From NCBI GenBank assembly GCA_017461725.1, contig JAFTXG010000015.1:124001-188000 (forward strand): 64,000 nucleotides of DNA, read 5' to 3'. The position numbers and the translations under genes are program-made. Numbering within the stretch: position 1 is the stretch's first letter; each line of letters opens with the position of its first letter. This document shows, one piece after another, positions 26,171-36,287 of this stretch. Source of the DNA: Lachnospiraceae bacterium. GTDB lineage: Bacteria > Bacillota > Clostridia > Lachnospirales > Lachnospiraceae. The notes beneath the pieces were generated by a model. The model searched no databases. It was given only the letters and a program-made list of their open reading frames with translations, and had not been told where the DNA came from.

Positions 26171-27592
26171 TCATCTGCTGCGGCTGCGCGCACCGGACAT
26201 CCTCACTTTTCCGGCAGTCCGCTTTTCACCGGTGGTCTCCATCCGGCCGGTGGTCCGTCCCTCTCCGGTGCTCTTTGTCTGGCCGGTGGTCCGTCCCTCT
26301 TCGGTGCTCTTTGTCTGGCCGGGACGCTGTCCGTGACCGGAAGCCGTATCCACCGCCTCCTTCAGTGCCTGCTCTGTCTGCTCTGCCTTTACCTTGGCAT
26401 CCTGACGCATGGCAGTGTCCGTCCGCCACACACTGAATACCAGACCAAACTCGATATAGAGAAACATCGCCGAGGTACCGCCGGAGGAGAAGAAAGGCAT
26501 ACTCACACCGGTATTCGGAATCAGATTGAGCGTAACCGCCACGTTGAGCAGTACCTGCAAAGCGATATGTACCATCACGCCGGTCACCAGCAGCCGTCCG
26601 AACTTATCCTGCGCCCTGACTGCAATAGCAAACACCTGATAAAGAAGGTATCCGAACAGGAGCAAAATCACACCTGCCCCCAGAACGCCCAATTCCTCGA
26701 TGACGATGGCAAAGATCATATCATTCTGCGCCTCGGGAATACTGCCCAGCTTCTGAAGGCTGTTGCCCAGCCCCTTTCCGGTCAGACCGCCGCGACCCAC
26801 GGCGTAGAGACTCTGCACCACCTGATAGCTGATGGAGCTGATATACTCCGGATTAAAGGGATCAAGCCACGCCACAATACGCCTGTCACGGAAGGGCATC
26901 GTTGCCACCTCCGCACCGGTGGGCATGTCCATGGCGATACCCATAACATAATAGACAACAAACGCTGCCGCCACACTACCCGCCAGCATAAAAATCCAGG
27001 TCTTGCGGCTGGCCACATAGCTCACCAACACGGTCATCCCCAGAATAATGATGGCGGTGGAAAGATTCGAGGAAATATAATAAATCAAAACTGCCACGAT
27101 ACCTCCGGCGATCCACACCGGAAGTACCCCCAGCGAATAATTCATCACCTTACCCAGAATACAGATAAACCAGGCAAAGAAAACCACCAGGGCCAGCTTT
27201 ACCGCATCGGCCACCTGAAAGCTCAGAGGACCGACCGCCAGCCATCTAGTTGCCTCGTCACGGGTGATACCGTGGATAAAGCCCTCATCAATGGTCAGCA
27301 GAAAAATGACACCGATGGCCAGTCCGTAGGCAGGCAAGCCGGCAATTGCCCATATGTGGTAATCCAGACGTGCAATAAACAGCATCACCACAATGCCGAT
27401 AACCGAATACATCAGCTGTTTCTCCGCGAGATAGTACATATTATAATCATATATCTTTGAGGTAGCACAGATATAGCCGCTGGCAGACAGAATCATCACC
27501 AGACCAAATACAGTGAGCATCACGATGGCCAACAGAAGATGTAAGTCCACTCGCTGCACACCGCGGGTATTAAAACGAAATGTATGGCGCAT
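26171..27592 (-). CDS. FtsW/RodA/SpoVE family (SEDS) peptidoglycan glycosyltransferase
   Basis: 473 residues from MRHTFRFNTRGV, with AAGGAGG upstream. About ten transmembrane helices and typical SEDS sequences such as 'MILSASGYICA', 'EAQNDMIFAIVIEELGVLGA' and 'PNTGVSMPFFSSGGTSAM'. The enzyme polymerises lipid II outside the membrane with a class B PBP. Which paralogue (division, elongation or sporulation) is not decided; no PBP gene is adjacent. The C-terminal 50 residues are a Thr/Gly/Lys/Arg-rich repeat tail (three imperfect 12-residue units), absent from typical family members. Confidence 0.9.
   Translation of the reverse strand: MRHTFRFNTRGVQRVDLHLLLAIVMLTVFGLVMILSASGYICATSKIYDYNMYYLAEKQLMYSVIGIVVMLFIARLDYHIWAIAGLPAYGLAIGVIFLLTIDEGFIHGITRDEATRWLAVGPLSFQVADAVKLALVVFFAWFICILGKVMNYSLGVLPVWIAGGIVAVLIYYISSNLSTAIIILGMTVLVSYVASRKTWIFMLAGSVAAAFVVYYVMGIAMDMPTGAEVATMPFRDRRIVAWLDPFNPEYISSISYQVVQSLYAVGRGGLTGKGLGNSLQKLGSIPEAQNDMIFAIVIEELGVLGAGVILLLFGYLLYQVFAIAVRAQDKFGRLLVTGVMVHIALQVLLNVAVTLNLIPNTGVSMPFFSSGGTSAMFLYIEFGLVFSVWRTDTAMRQDAKVKAEQTEQALKEAVDTASGHGQRPGQTKSTEEGRTTGQTKSTGEGRTTGRMETTGEKRTAGKVRMSGARSRSR
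26245..26316. repeat. 36-bp in-frame repeat in the SEDS gene tail
   Basis: Two 36-bp units, 26245-26280 and 26281-26316, differ at one base. A degenerate copy precedes them (about 26209-26244). They encode 12-residue units of the form GQTKSTxEGRTT. Confidence 0.85.
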
Positions 27593-27832
27593 ATCCTTCC
27601 TCCTTATTCTATGGACAGTCCTTTTATGAACACCGCTCATCGGTTCACCGTGTTTCCAGGACTAATGCCCAGAAATATACCATTTTATGATTGTACCATG
27701 ATTTTATGGATTCGTCCACGGGAGTTTGATACATTAAAGAAATTTTATAATTTCCAGGCAATTTTTATAGGATTTTGTGATGAAATATGGTATTCTTGAT
27801 ATATCCACCAAAACCACAGGAGGAGAATTATC

Positions 27833-28294
27833 ATGATTTACTTACTGCTCGCCGCTGCGATATTTGCCGTTGATTTTTATACCAAAACAAAAATCGAGAT
27901 TACTCCCCAAAAGGACTTTCCCCGTCAGCTGGCTGGCGGACATGTGGAGCTGCAGCCGCTGCACAATAAGGGGCTGGCCGGCGGAAAATTAAAGAATAAG
28001 CCGTGGGCAGCCACCCTGATCTCCGGCATTGCATTTGTCTGCTGTGCGCTCTATGCTCTGACCCGCTTTTTCCGAAAAGGTGATATGCTGGAAAAGACTG
28101 CACTTGCCATGATCTGCGGCGGTGCCGCCGGCAATTTCTTTGATCGGCTCGGTCGTGGTTATGTGGTAGATTTCATCTCGTTTCCCAGTGCTAAGCTGAA
28201 GCAGATCAAAAAATATGTATACAATCTGGCTGACCTGTTTATTTTTCTGGGCGGAGCTCTGCTGCTGATCCGGGAATTGTTCAGGAAAGATTGA
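27833..28294 (+). CDS. Divergent signal peptidase II (LspA)-like protein
   Basis: 153 residues with about four transmembrane helices, the LspA size. The catalytic aspartates are present: D113 in 'DRLGRGYVVDF' and D134 in 'YNLADLFIFLG'. The usual N-terminal 'NxGAAF' signature is only partly kept ('LHNKGLAGG'). LspA cleaves prolipoprotein signal peptides before the lipidated Cys. It is probably an extra or specialised copy, and no lgt or pseudouridine synthase partner is adjacent. AGGAGGAGAATTATC precedes the ATG, giving a strong site. Confidence 0.8.
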   Translation: MIYLLLAAAIFAVDFYTKTKIEITPQKDFPRQLAGGHVELQPLHNKGLAGGKLKNKPWAATLISGIAFVCCALYALTRFFRKGDMLEKTALAMICGGAAGNFFDRLGRGYVVDFISFPSAKLKQIKKYVYNLADLFIFLGGALLLIRELFRKD

Positions 28295-28339
28295 ACTGAC
28301 GCATTTGATACGCGCTCCATTTTCCAACAGCAACATGCT

Positions 28340-28366
28340 CCGACATGCAAAAGCATGAAATGTCGG
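28340..28366 (+). promoter_or_regulatory. Palindrome upstream of the AraC-type regulator
   Basis: CCGACATGC, AAAA, GCATG, AA, ATGTCGG form nested inverted repeats (CCGACAT with ATGTCGG; CATGC with GCATG), 50 bp before the start codon at 28417. Likely an operator or leader hairpin for autoregulation. Confidence 0.5.
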
Positions 28367-28416
28367 GATATTCGAACGCTCTTCTGGTAAACTGTGAATC
28401 GACAGGAGGGAAACCT

Positions 28417-29337
28417 ATGGACTGGATCACCGGAATTCAGCATGCGATCAACTATATTGAAGATAACCTTACCGGCGAGCTCGATTACGAAGTAATTGCC
28501 GGAAAGAGCTTCTCCTCAAGCTCCCATTTTCAGCGGATCTTCAGTATTCTGTGCGGCTACACTCTGGGCGAATATATCCGCAACCACCGTCTGACTCTGG
28601 CCGGTGCAGAACTGGCTTCCTCAGAGGTAAAGGTGATCGATGTGGCGCTAAAGTATGGGTACGACAGCCCGGACAGCTTTGCAAAGGCATTCCAGAAATT
28701 TCACGGTATACTTCCGTCGCAGGCGCGCGGCAACGGAAATATGTTGAAATCTTTTTCCCGCTTGTCGATTAAAATTTCCTTGGAAGGCGGGACGATTATG
28801 AACTACAGAATTGAGACAAAGCCTGAGATAACACTGTTGGGCTACAGAAGACATTTTGAGGGAGCACCCTTCGGCGACGCAAGATACGGTCAGGAGAGAG
28901 ACTTGTTCACTACCACAAGAGCACACCAGTGGATGCTTAAGGGCATGACCAACGACAAGCGGTCCGACTATTGTGTTTTAACCAACATGACGGACGAGGG
29001 CTACGATTTTTACATCGCGGTGACCGCAGATCGATATGAGCAGGAAAATCTGTACAATTCTTCGGTTACCGGTATTGATTTTATGGATCGATTCGGATTT
29101 GAGACAATCAGCATTCCGGCAGGTACCTACGCGATTTTTGAGACGGAGAAGCAAAAAATGCCCACTCCCGAATATTTTGACCTCAGAAAACGGATCGTGT
29201 CCGAATGGCTCGTCAGCTCAGAATATGAATTGACTGACGCTCCCGAAATCGCCGTATACCACTGGGGCATCGTGGGCGGATACACCGAAAGAACCATTGA
29301 GATCTGGATGCCGATCACCAAAAAGTTTAATCAGTAG
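28417..29337 (+). CDS. AraC-family regulator with GyrI-like effector-binding domain
   Basis: 306 residues from MDWITGIQHAINYIED, with AGGAGGG 7 nt upstream. Residues 5-105 form the two helix-turn-helices of the AraC/XylS type ('SFSSSSHFQRIFSILCGYTL', 'DVALKYGYDSPDSFAKAF'). Residues 130-300 are a GyrI/SOUL-like small-molecule domain, as in the Rob and multidrug regulators. It probably activates transport or stress genes upon binding a hydrophobic ligand; the target is not visible. It stands alone with a terminator downstream. Confidence 0.9.
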   Translation: MDWITGIQHAINYIEDNLTGELDYEVIAGKSFSSSSHFQRIFSILCGYTLGEYIRNHRLTLAGAELASSEVKVIDVALKYGYDSPDSFAKAFQKFHGILPSQARGNGNMLKSFSRLSIKISLEGGTIMNYRIETKPEITLLGYRRHFEGAPFGDARYGQERDLFTTTRAHQWMLKGMTNDKRSDYCVLTNMTDEGYDFYIAVTADRYEQENLYNSSVTGIDFMDRFGFETISIPAGTYAIFETEKQKMPTPEYFDLRKRIVSEWLVSSEYELTDAPEIAVYHWGIVGGYTERTIEIWMPITKKFNQ

Positions 29338-29388
29338 GGTGACATCCATCGCGGAGAATCCGTCTGTTGCAAACACCTGAGAAAAATG

Positions 29389-29436
29389 AAAAGGATATCC
29401 GGGAAGATCAGCATATCTTCTTTGGGTATCCTTTTT
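29389..29436. terminator. Bidirectional terminator between the AraC gene and ysxC
   Basis: AAAAGGATA (29389-29397) pairs with TATCCTTTT at 29427-29435, with inner pairing GGGAAGAT/ATCTTC. T-runs are present on both strands, fitting the convergent genes. Confidence 0.85.
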
Positions 29437-29506
29437 ACAATGACTATATCTCTGCTCCGATTCTCTTCAGCCGAGTTTATCCCTCTGCCGGGTTTTCTAT
29501 CGTTTT

Positions 29507-30139
29507 TCAGTTCTCTTCAGCCGAATCTCCTTCGCCGCTTTCCTCGGCCGCTTTCTCCGCAATACAGCTCTCAATCAGCGCCCAGATCTCCTCACGGCCC
29601 TGCTTGGACACTGCCGAGAAGGGGATCAGGATATCCTCCTTCTTCATGCCCAGGGTCTTTTTGATGATGGTGCACTGCTTGACGATCTGGTTTCTGCCCA
29701 GCTTGTCCGCCTTGGTGGCAATGATCACCGGGCGAAAGCCCTGATAGCAGATCCACTCGTACATCTGAATATCGTTGGCGGAGGGCTCATGGCGAATATC
29801 CACCAGCAGGAAAACCAGCTTCAGCTGCTTGGACTGGTGCAGATACCGCTCGATCATCTTGCCCCACTTTTCGCGGCTCTCCATGGACACCTTCGCGTAG
29901 CCGTAGCCGGGCAGATCCACGTAGTACAACGCCTCATTTACATTATAGAAATTGATGGTCTGGGTCTTTCCCGGCTCTGAGGATGTTCTGGCGTAGCTCT
30001 TGCGGTTCACCAGCGCATTGATCAGAGAGGATTTTCCCACATTTGACTTGCCTGCAAAGGCGATCTCCGGCAGGGTATTCACCGGCAGCTTGCTGGTAAT
30101 ACCGCAGACCGTCTCAAGGTTCACTGATTTAATGATCAT
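29507..30139 (-). CDS. ysxC: Ribosome biogenesis GTPase YsxC/EngB
   Basis: 210 residues. G1 'GKSNVGKSSLINAL', G2 'KTQTIN', G3 'DLPGYGYA' and G4 'TKAD' are all present. The protein assists late 50S subunit assembly and is essential in many Firmicutes. The C-terminal Glu/Ser-rich tail is slightly longer than usual. It follows lon by 139 bp, the order common in Firmicutes (clpX-lon-ysxC). Confidence 0.95.
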   Translation of the reverse strand: MIIKSVNLETVCGITSKLPVNTLPEIAFAGKSNVGKSSLINALVNRKSYARTSSEPGKTQTINFYNVNEALYYVDLPGYGYAKVSMESREKWGKMIERYLHQSKQLKLVFLLVDIRHEPSANDIQMYEWICYQGFRPVIIATKADKLGRNQIVKQCTIIKKTLGMKKEDILIPFSAVSKQGREEIWALIESCIAEKAAEESGEGDSAEEN

Positions 30140-30278
30140 ATATTATCCCTCCATGGCGCTCAGACCGCGCTCACTTCACTGTCACACATTTTTCGCATAT
30201 CCTGCACCGTCGCTTATCCTGCGCAGTCATGCACTTCACGCGTTTCAGCTATCCCGCTGCCTGTTGTCGCCGAGCTGC

Positions 30279-32579
30279 CTACTGCACAAGCGCAGCATCC
30301 AGCACCTGCTCCATACTGCTCACATAGCAGATGTTCATGCCCTTGGTGATCTCCGCGGACATCTCGTCCACATCAGGCTTGTTTTTGTCCGGCACCAGAA
30401 CGTTAGTGATGCCGGCCATCTTGGCCGCCAGCAGCTTTTCCTTCAGCCCGCCGATCATCAGCACGCGGCCGGTCAATGTCACCTCGCCGGTCATGGCCAG
30501 GTTTGCCTTCACCTTTTTCTGGCCGATGGCAGACACGATGGCTGTGGTCATGGTGATACCGGCGCTGGGACCGTCCTTGGGCACCGCGCCCTCGGGAATG
30601 TGCAGATGAATATCGTGCTGCTCAAAAAACTCCTCAGAGAGATCAAACTGCTCAGACAGTGTCCGCGCGTAGCTCAGTGCCAGCTGTGCGGACTCCTTCA
30701 TCACATCACCCATCTGGCCGGTCAGCTGCACTTTTCCGTTGCCGGGCATGAGGAGTGCCTCAATCTCCAGGGTATCTCCGCCGTAGGGGGTCCAGGCCAG
30801 ACCGCGAACCACGCCGATCTCGTCCTTCTCGTTCACCGGGTCGAAGAAAAGTTTTTCTCTGCCCAGATATTTCTCCAGATTCTGCTCGGTGACACGGGTA
30901 ACCTTTCTGCCCTTGTCCAGCTGCTCCTTCACCGCCTTGCGGCAGATATCGCCGATCTTTCGCTCCAGGCTTCGTACTCCGGCCTCTCTGGTGTAGTGGT
31001 GAATGATCTTTTTCAATGCTCCGGTGCTGATGGACAGTGAGCCGTCCTTCAGGCCGTTCTTCTTCATCTGCTTGTCAATAAGGAAATCGGTGGCGATGTG
31101 CAGCTTCTCGTTTTCGGTGTAGCTATTCACCTCGATGATCTCCAGACGGTCACGCAGGGGATCGGGGATGGTATTCACATCGTTGGCCGTGGCGATAAAC
31201 AGCACGTTGGACAGGTCCACCGGAATCTCCACGTAGTGATCGCGGAACTGGCTGTTCTGCTCGCCGTCCAGCACCTCCAGCAGCGCGGAGGAAGGATCTC
31301 CCTTATAATCACTGCCCAGCTTGTCGATCTCATCCAGCAGCATGACCGGATTATTCACACCGGCCTGGGTCAGTGCTGCCACCAGACGTCCGGGCATGGA
31401 GCCGATGTAGGTGCGGCGGTGACCGCGGATCTCAGCCTCATCCCGCACGCCGCCGAGGCAGATACGCACGTATTTTTTATTCAATGCCTCCGCGATGGAC
31501 TTCGCGATGGAGGTCTTTCCGGTTCCGGGCGGGCCTGCCAGACAGAGGATCGGCGCGTCACCCTTTCCGGTCACAGAACGGACAGCCAGATATTCCAGTA
31601 CGCGCTCTTTCACCTTCTCCAGACCGTAGTGGTCGCGGTCAAGAACTTTCTGCGCTTCCTTCAGATCATTTCTGTCCTCGGTTCCCTCGTTCCAGGGCAG
31701 GGACAGCATGGTGTCCAGATAATTCCGCTGCACCGCAGCCTCCGCTGCTGCACCGGACATCATGCGGAAACGGCTCAGTTCTTTTCGCAGATGCTCCTTC
31801 ACGGAGTCGTCGGCACTCAGTTCCTCGATCTTTTCCGCCAGCATATCTGCGTCGGACTGAGCATCCTCACCCAGCTCCTCGCGAATCACCTTCATCTGCT
31901 CCCGCAGCACATAGTCCTTCTGGTTTTTCTCCACCTTGCTGCGGACCTTCGCCTGCAATTCATTGCGGATACGGCGGACCTCATTCTCCCTGGTCACCAG
32001 CTGAACAACCAGCGCGTAACGCTCAGAGAAGTCCAGGGTCTCCAGAATATTCTGCTTCTCCTCCAGTGTGAAGGGCATATGTATGGGAGTCACTTCCATC
32101 AATTCCTCGATGTCACCGACCTTGGCCAGCGCCCGGGAGACCTCCTTGCTGATCTCCTGATTGCTCTGCAGGAACTTCATCAGTTCATCCTTCAGAATGC
32201 GAAGCATGGCCTCCTTTGTCACCTCGTCGGTGTCCTCGGGGATGCCAGTCTCCAGTTCCTCCACCTCCACATCAATGTACGCCCCGGAAGTATCCATGGA
32301 CATGATCCTTGCAACCGTCCTGCCCACCGCCAGCACTCTCATCTGACCGCCGGGAAGCTTCACCATCTGCTTGATGTCCGCGATAACACCGACCGTGTAA
32401 ATGTCCTTCTCCTCCGGCACCTCGACCTTGTCGCTCTTCTGAGTCACCAGAAATATCTTCTGTCCGTGAAGCATGGCATACTGAACTGCCTCCTTGGAGC
32501 GATCACGGCTTACATCAAAATTTATCGCCATCTTCGGCAACACGCACAGGCCGCGAAGGGCCACTGCAGGTAAATTCAT
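30279..32579 (-). CDS. lon: ATP-dependent protease Lon
   Basis: 766 residues from MNLPAVALRGLCVLP, with AGGAGG 8 nt upstream; a longer frame is rejected. LAN substrate domain (about 1-200), AAA+ module with Walker A 'GPPGTGKT' and Walker B 'VMLLDEIDK', and the serine protease domain with the dyad S672 ('PKDGPSAGIT') and K715 ('GGLKEKLLAA'). A cytoplasmic quality-control protease. A 10-bp inverted repeat lies in its leader, and it follows the clpX terminator. Confidence 0.97.
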   Translation of the reverse strand: MNLPAVALRGLCVLPKMAINFDVSRDRSKEAVQYAMLHGQKIFLVTQKSDKVEVPEEKDIYTVGVIADIKQMVKLPGGQMRVLAVGRTVARIMSMDTSGAYIDVEVEELETGIPEDTDEVTKEAMLRILKDELMKFLQSNQEISKEVSRALAKVGDIEELMEVTPIHMPFTLEEKQNILETLDFSERYALVVQLVTRENEVRRIRNELQAKVRSKVEKNQKDYVLREQMKVIREELGEDAQSDADMLAEKIEELSADDSVKEHLRKELSRFRMMSGAAAEAAVQRNYLDTMLSLPWNEGTEDRNDLKEAQKVLDRDHYGLEKVKERVLEYLAVRSVTGKGDAPILCLAGPPGTGKTSIAKSIAEALNKKYVRICLGGVRDEAEIRGHRRTYIGSMPGRLVAALTQAGVNNPVMLLDEIDKLGSDYKGDPSSALLEVLDGEQNSQFRDHYVEIPVDLSNVLFIATANDVNTIPDPLRDRLEIIEVNSYTENEKLHIATDFLIDKQMKKNGLKDGSLSISTGALKKIIHHYTREAGVRSLERKIGDICRKAVKEQLDKGRKVTRVTEQNLEKYLGREKLFFDPVNEKDEIGVVRGLAWTPYGGDTLEIEALLMPGNGKVQLTGQMGDVMKESAQLALSYARTLSEQFDLSEEFFEQHDIHLHIPEGAVPKDGPSAGITMTTAIVSAIGQKKVKANLAMTGEVTLTGRVLMIGGLKEKLLAAKMAGITNVLVPDKNKPDVDEMSAEITKGMNICYVSSMEQVLDAALVQ

Positions 32580-32663
32580 TTGTCTAACCTCCTGTCTTTT
32601 CCGTCCAAACCCGGGATTCTGATCGTGGTTCACACTCACCGATATCCCCTGACGGTCCCGTTA

Positions 32664-32709
32664 ACTGACCAGAACATACGCAATATTTCCCGCATATCCT
32701 CTGGTCAGT
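32664..32709 (-). promoter_or_regulatory. Inverted repeat in the lon leader
   Basis: ACTGACCAGA (32664-32673) and its exact complement (32700-32709) flank a 26-nt loop which can partly pair again (ATACGC/GCATAT). It lies about 85 bp before the lon start, with no T-run. A stress-regulator operator or mRNA structure is possible; it does not match CIRCE or the CtsR box. Confidence 0.5.
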
Positions 32710-32759
32710 CAGCGTTTCCACCGCAATTCTTACTCAAACCGTCTATCCTCAGACGTTTT

Positions 32760-32805
32760 CAAAAAGCTGCCGCGGCGAGAGCTGTTACGCTCTCACCTGG
32801 GCAGC
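32760..32805 (-). terminator. Terminator of the tig-clpP-clpX operon
   Basis: On the minus strand GCTGCC...GAGAGC pairs with GCTCTC...GGCAGC across 32805-32766, with small internal mismatches, followed by TTTTT (32765-32761). Confidence 0.85.
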
Positions 32806-32811
32806 CTCTCA

Positions 32812-34110
32812 TTACGCAATCTCGTTTCGATGACTGCGGACTTTGCGGCGGGAGCTTCGCTCCACCACCTCGTCCTCGCGGTAAATGTACTCCGGCTCGC
32901 CCTCACCCAGAACAGAGTCCCTGGTGATCCGCACTCCGCCGATGGTGTCATCGGAGGGAACCTGATACATCACGTTCAGCATCGCTTTCTCAATAATCGC
33001 CCGAAGACCTCTGGCTCCGGTCTTTCTCTCCAGTGCCTGTGAAGCGATCTCCTTCACAGCGTCCGGCTCGAACTCCAGCTTCACACCGTCCAGCTCAAAG
33101 AGCTTCTGATACTGCTTGGTGATGGCGTTTTTCGGCTCGGTGAGGATACGCACCAGCGCGTCCTCGTCCAGCTGCTCCAGGGACTGAACCACGGGAACAC
33201 GGCCGATAAACTCGGGGATCAGACCGAACTTGATCAGATCCTGAGGCATCACCTGCTTTAACAGCTCGTCGATATTCTGCTTGTTCTTCTGAACCAGCTC
33301 TGCGCCGAATCCGATGGAACCGGAACTCTGACGGCTCTCGATGATCTTTTCCAGACCGTCGAAGGCACCGCCGCAGATGAACAGAATATTCGCGGTGTTG
33401 ATCTGAAACATCTCCTGATGAGGGTGTTTTCTGCCGCCCTGAGGAGGCACGCTGGCCTCAGTGCCCTCCAGAATCTTCAGAAGAGCCTGCTGCACACCCT
33501 CGCCGGATACATCTCTGGTAATGGAGACATTTTCCGATTTCTTGGTAATCTTGTCAATCTCATCAATATAGATAATGCCGTACTCGGCACGCTCAATATC
33601 GTAGTCCGCCGCCTGGATGATCTTTAAGAGAATATTCTCCACGTCCTCGCCCACGTAACCGGCCTCTGTCAGCGCAGTGGCATCGGCAACGGCAAAGGGA
33701 ACGTTGAGGATCTTCGCCAGGGTCTGTGCCAGGAAGGTCTTACCGGATCCGGTGGGGCCCAGGAGCAGAATATTGCTCTTCTGAATCTCCACGCCGTCCA
33801 TATCCACATCCTGACTGGTGATCCGCTTATAGTGGTTATACACTGCCACGGACAGAACCTTTTTCGCCTCCTCCTGGCCGATCACATATTCATCCAGGAA
33901 AGCCTTGATCTCCTTCGGCTTGAGCAGATTGATCTCCAGAGAATCCAGCTCGCTTTCCTCGGCCATCTCCTCGTCGATCAGTTCCGCACACAGCGCGACA
34001 CACTCGTCGCAAATGCAGACATCTTTTCCGCCGCTGATCAGCTTTTTCACCTGATCGTGGGTCTTACCACAAAATGAACAGCGGAAAGGTGCATCCATCT
34101 TGTTCGCCAT
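32812..34110 (-). CDS. clpX: ClpX, ATP-binding subunit of ClpXP protease
   Basis: 432 residues of canonical layout: a zinc C4 domain (C11, C14, C34, C37), Walker A 'GPTGSGKT', pore loop 'GYVG', Walker B 'IIYIDEIDK', RKH loop ('GGRKHPHQ'), the ClpP-binding 'SIGFGAEL' loop and 'TGARGLRAI'. It unfolds tagged proteins and threads them into ClpP. It follows clpP by 9 bp in the classic tig-clpP-clpX order. A second, divergent copy is at 14664-16331. Confidence 0.97.
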   Translation of the reverse strand: MANKMDAPFRCSFCGKTHDQVKKLISGGKDVCICDECVALCAELIDEEMAEESELDSLEINLLKPKEIKAFLDEYVIGQEEAKKVLSVAVYNHYKRITSQDVDMDGVEIQKSNILLLGPTGSGKTFLAQTLAKILNVPFAVADATALTEAGYVGEDVENILLKIIQAADYDIERAEYGIIYIDEIDKITKKSENVSITRDVSGEGVQQALLKILEGTEASVPPQGGRKHPHQEMFQINTANILFICGGAFDGLEKIIESRQSSGSIGFGAELVQKNKQNIDELLKQVMPQDLIKFGLIPEFIGRVPVVQSLEQLDEDALVRILTEPKNAITKQYQKLFELDGVKLEFEPDAVKEIASQALERKTGARGLRAIIEKAMLNVMYQVPSDDTIGGVRITRDSVLGEGEPEYIYREDEVVERSSRRKVRSHRNEIA

Positions 34111-34119
34111 ACCTCTCTC

Positions 34120-34701
34120 CTATCGCGATTCGATAACCTGATCGATCAGGCCGTACTCCAGCGCTTCCTGGGCGGTCATCCAATGGTCTCTCTCGGTATC
34201 TCTCTCCACAACCTCAAGGGGCTGCTCGCAATTTTCTGCAAGGATCTGATTCAGCTTCTTTCTGGTCTTCAGGATGTGCTCAGCTGCGATCAGCATCTCT
34301 GTCGCCTGACCCTGGGAACCGCCGGAGGGCTGGTGAATCATGATCTCTGCGTTGGGCAGTGCGATACGCTTACCCTTTGTACCGCCTGCCAGCAGGAATG
34401 CGCCCATGCTCGCAGCCATACCGATACAAATGGTGGAAACGTCACACTTGATATACTTCATCGTATCGTAGATCGCCATACCTGCGGTCACAGAACCGCC
34501 GGGGCTGTTGATATACAGATGAATATCCTTTTCCTGATCTTCGCTCTCGAGGAACAGAAGCTGTGCAACCACAAGGCTGGCGGTCACATCGTTGACCTCC
34601 TCGCCCAGGAAAATGATTCTGTCCTTAAGCAGACGGGAATAGATGTCGTAGGAACGCTCTCCTCTGCTGTTGGACTCAATGACATAGGGAACTAAACTCA
34701 T
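34120..34701 (-). CDS. clpP: ClpP, proteolytic subunit
   Basis: 193 residues, normal for the family. The catalytic triad is S98 ('[14 protein letters not shown]'), H123 ('[10 protein letters not shown]') and D172 ('TERDHWM'). It forms the tetradecameric barrel serving ClpX here and probably its paralogue. Between tig and clpX with short spacers. Confidence 0.97.
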   Translation of the reverse strand: MSLVPYVIESNSRGERSYDIYSRLLKDRIIFLGEEVNDVTASLVVAQLLFLESEDQEKDIHLYINSPGGSVTAGMAIYDTMKYIKCDVSTICIGMAASMGAFLLAGGTKGKRIALPNAEIMIHQPSGGSQGQATEMLIAAEHILKTRKKLNQILAENCEQPLEVVERDTERDHWMTAQEALEYGLIDQVIESR

Positions 34702-34724
34702 AATATACCTCCTGTTTGGAAGTG

Positions 34725-36011
34725 TTACTTCTCAACTGCCTCAGCTACCAGCAGATCAACTGCCTTCTGAACAGCGAGGTCGGTCTTGATCTGGCCGATC
34801 TCCTTCTCGCCGAAGTAGTTCTTCAGCATCTCAACTTCCATGCCGTAGCTCTGAGCCATCTTCTCCAGCTCAGCGTTTACCTCATCCTCGGAAACCTCGA
34901 TGTTCTCAGTTGCAGCAACTGCCTCCAGCATCAGTCTGATGCGGATGCTCTTCTCAGCCTGATCCTTAGCCTGCTCAACCATCTGAGCGCGGGTCTGGCC
35001 GGTGTACTGCATATACTGATCCATGCTCAGGCCCTGACTCTGCAGTCTGCGAGCGAAATCATCAACCTGATCCTCTGCGCGGGTGTCAACCATAGCAGCG
35101 GGGATCTCCATCTCAGCGTTAGCTGCTGCCATATCCACAACGCGGTCTTCCTTCTCCTGCTTTGCAGCCTCAGCCTTCTTCTCAGCCAGCTTCTTAGCCA
35201 CGTCTGCGCGGTACTCGTCCATGGTCTCGAAATCAGAAACCTCGGAAGCGAACTCGTCGTCCAGCTCGGGAAGGATCTTGCCCTTAACCTCATTGATCTT
35301 TACCTTGAACATCGCATCCTTGCCCTCAAGCTCCTTAGCCTGGTAAGGGGTGGGGAAGGTCACGTTTACCTCTACCTCGTCGCCGGTGTTCTTGCCAACC
35401 AGCTGCTCCTCAAATCCGGGAATGAACTGACCGGAACCGATCACCAGGGGGAATGCCTCGCCCTTGCCGCCCTCGAAGGGTACACCGTCACAGAAGCCCT
35501 CGAAATCGATCACTGCGGTGTCGCCGTCAACGATCGCTCTGTCCTCTACGGTAACAACGGTAGCATTCTTCTCCTGCTCTCTCTTGATCTCCTCAGCCAC
35601 TTCCTCGTCGGAAACGGTAACGTCTGCTGCTGCCACCTCAAGGCCCTTGTACTGTCCAAGGGTAACCTCGGGCTTAACAGCAACCTCAGCGGTGAATACC
35701 ATGGGCTTGCCAGCCTCTACCTGAGTAACGTCGATAGCGGGACGGGAAACAACCTCAAGGCCGCTCTCGTTCACACCGTTCTCATATGCCATGGGGAGCA
35801 GATCGTTCACTGCCTCCTCATAGAATACGCCAACGCCATACATCTTCTCGATCATGTGGCGCGGAACCTTACCCTTGCGGAAACCGGGGATACTGAACTT
35901 GTTCTTGTTTCTCTGATATACGCTCTGTACTGCCTTGTCAAACTCCTCAGCAGGTACTTCGATGGTCAGCTTCGCCATGTTCTTCTCTAATTTTTCAACC
36001 TGTACACTCAT
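34725..36011 (-). CDS. tig: Trigger factor, ribosome-associated chaperone
   Basis: 428 residues: N-terminal ribosome-binding domain with '[17 protein letters not shown]' (the binding loop), central FKBP-type prolyl isomerase ('[19 protein letters not shown]', '[10 protein letters not shown]'), and an acidic helical C-terminal chaperone domain. It binds nascent chains at the exit tunnel. First gene of the tig-clpP-clpX operon, with a strong promoter about 170 bp upstream. Confidence 0.97.
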   Translation of the reverse strand: MSVQVEKLEKNMAKLTIEVPAEEFDKAVQSVYQRNKNKFSIPGFRKGKVPRHMIEKMYGVGVFYEEAVNDLLPMAYENGVNESGLEVVSRPAIDVTQVEAGKPMVFTAEVAVKPEVTLGQYKGLEVAAADVTVSDEEVAEEIKREQEKNATVVTVEDRAIVDGDTAVIDFEGFCDGVPFEGGKGEAFPLVIGSGQFIPGFEEQLVGKNTGDEVEVNVTFPTPYQAKELEGKDAMFKVKINEVKGKILPELDDEFASEVSDFETMDEYRADVAKKLAEKKAEAAKQEKEDRVVDMAAANAEMEIPAAMVDTRAEDQVDDFARRLQSQGLSMDQYMQYTGQTRAQMVEQAKDQAEKSIRIRLMLEAVAATENIEVSEDEVNAELEKMAQSYGMEVEMLKNYFGEKEIGQIKTDLAVQKAVDLLVAEAVEK

Positions 36012-36177
36012 TGCTAAAATTCTCCTTCCTGACTCTCCGTGCGATCCTATTGTCTACAATTTTGCACGGGAATGCCCTACCGGAACCGTTTGTTGACAAG
36101 GGGATACATCCCCTGAATCCGGAACATGTGTCCCTTTGGCAACCAACGGTACTCTCGATATAGGCTCACAATTTAAC

Positions 36178-36205
36178 ATTATATCATAGGGTTCACAAAT
36201 TGCAA
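36178..36205 (-). promoter_or_regulatory. Promoter of the tig-clpP-clpX operon
   Basis: On the minus strand TTGCAA (36205-36200), a 16-bp spacer and a perfect TATAAT (36183-36178) with a TG extended element. The leader to 36011 is about 160 nt. The rest of the 361-bp spacer up to 36372 holds only the terminator below. Confidence 0.85.
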
Positions 36206-36287
36206 AGCCTTATTTTCCAAAAGATTTGAGAAAATTGCTGAAATAATTCTAAACAATCACAGCAACTCTCATTTTTCCGGCTCAATA

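Noticed and set aside
14664..34110. Two ClpX genes as an assembly duplication
   Set aside because: They differ in length, zinc region, linker, RKH loop and neighbours, so they are true paralogues.
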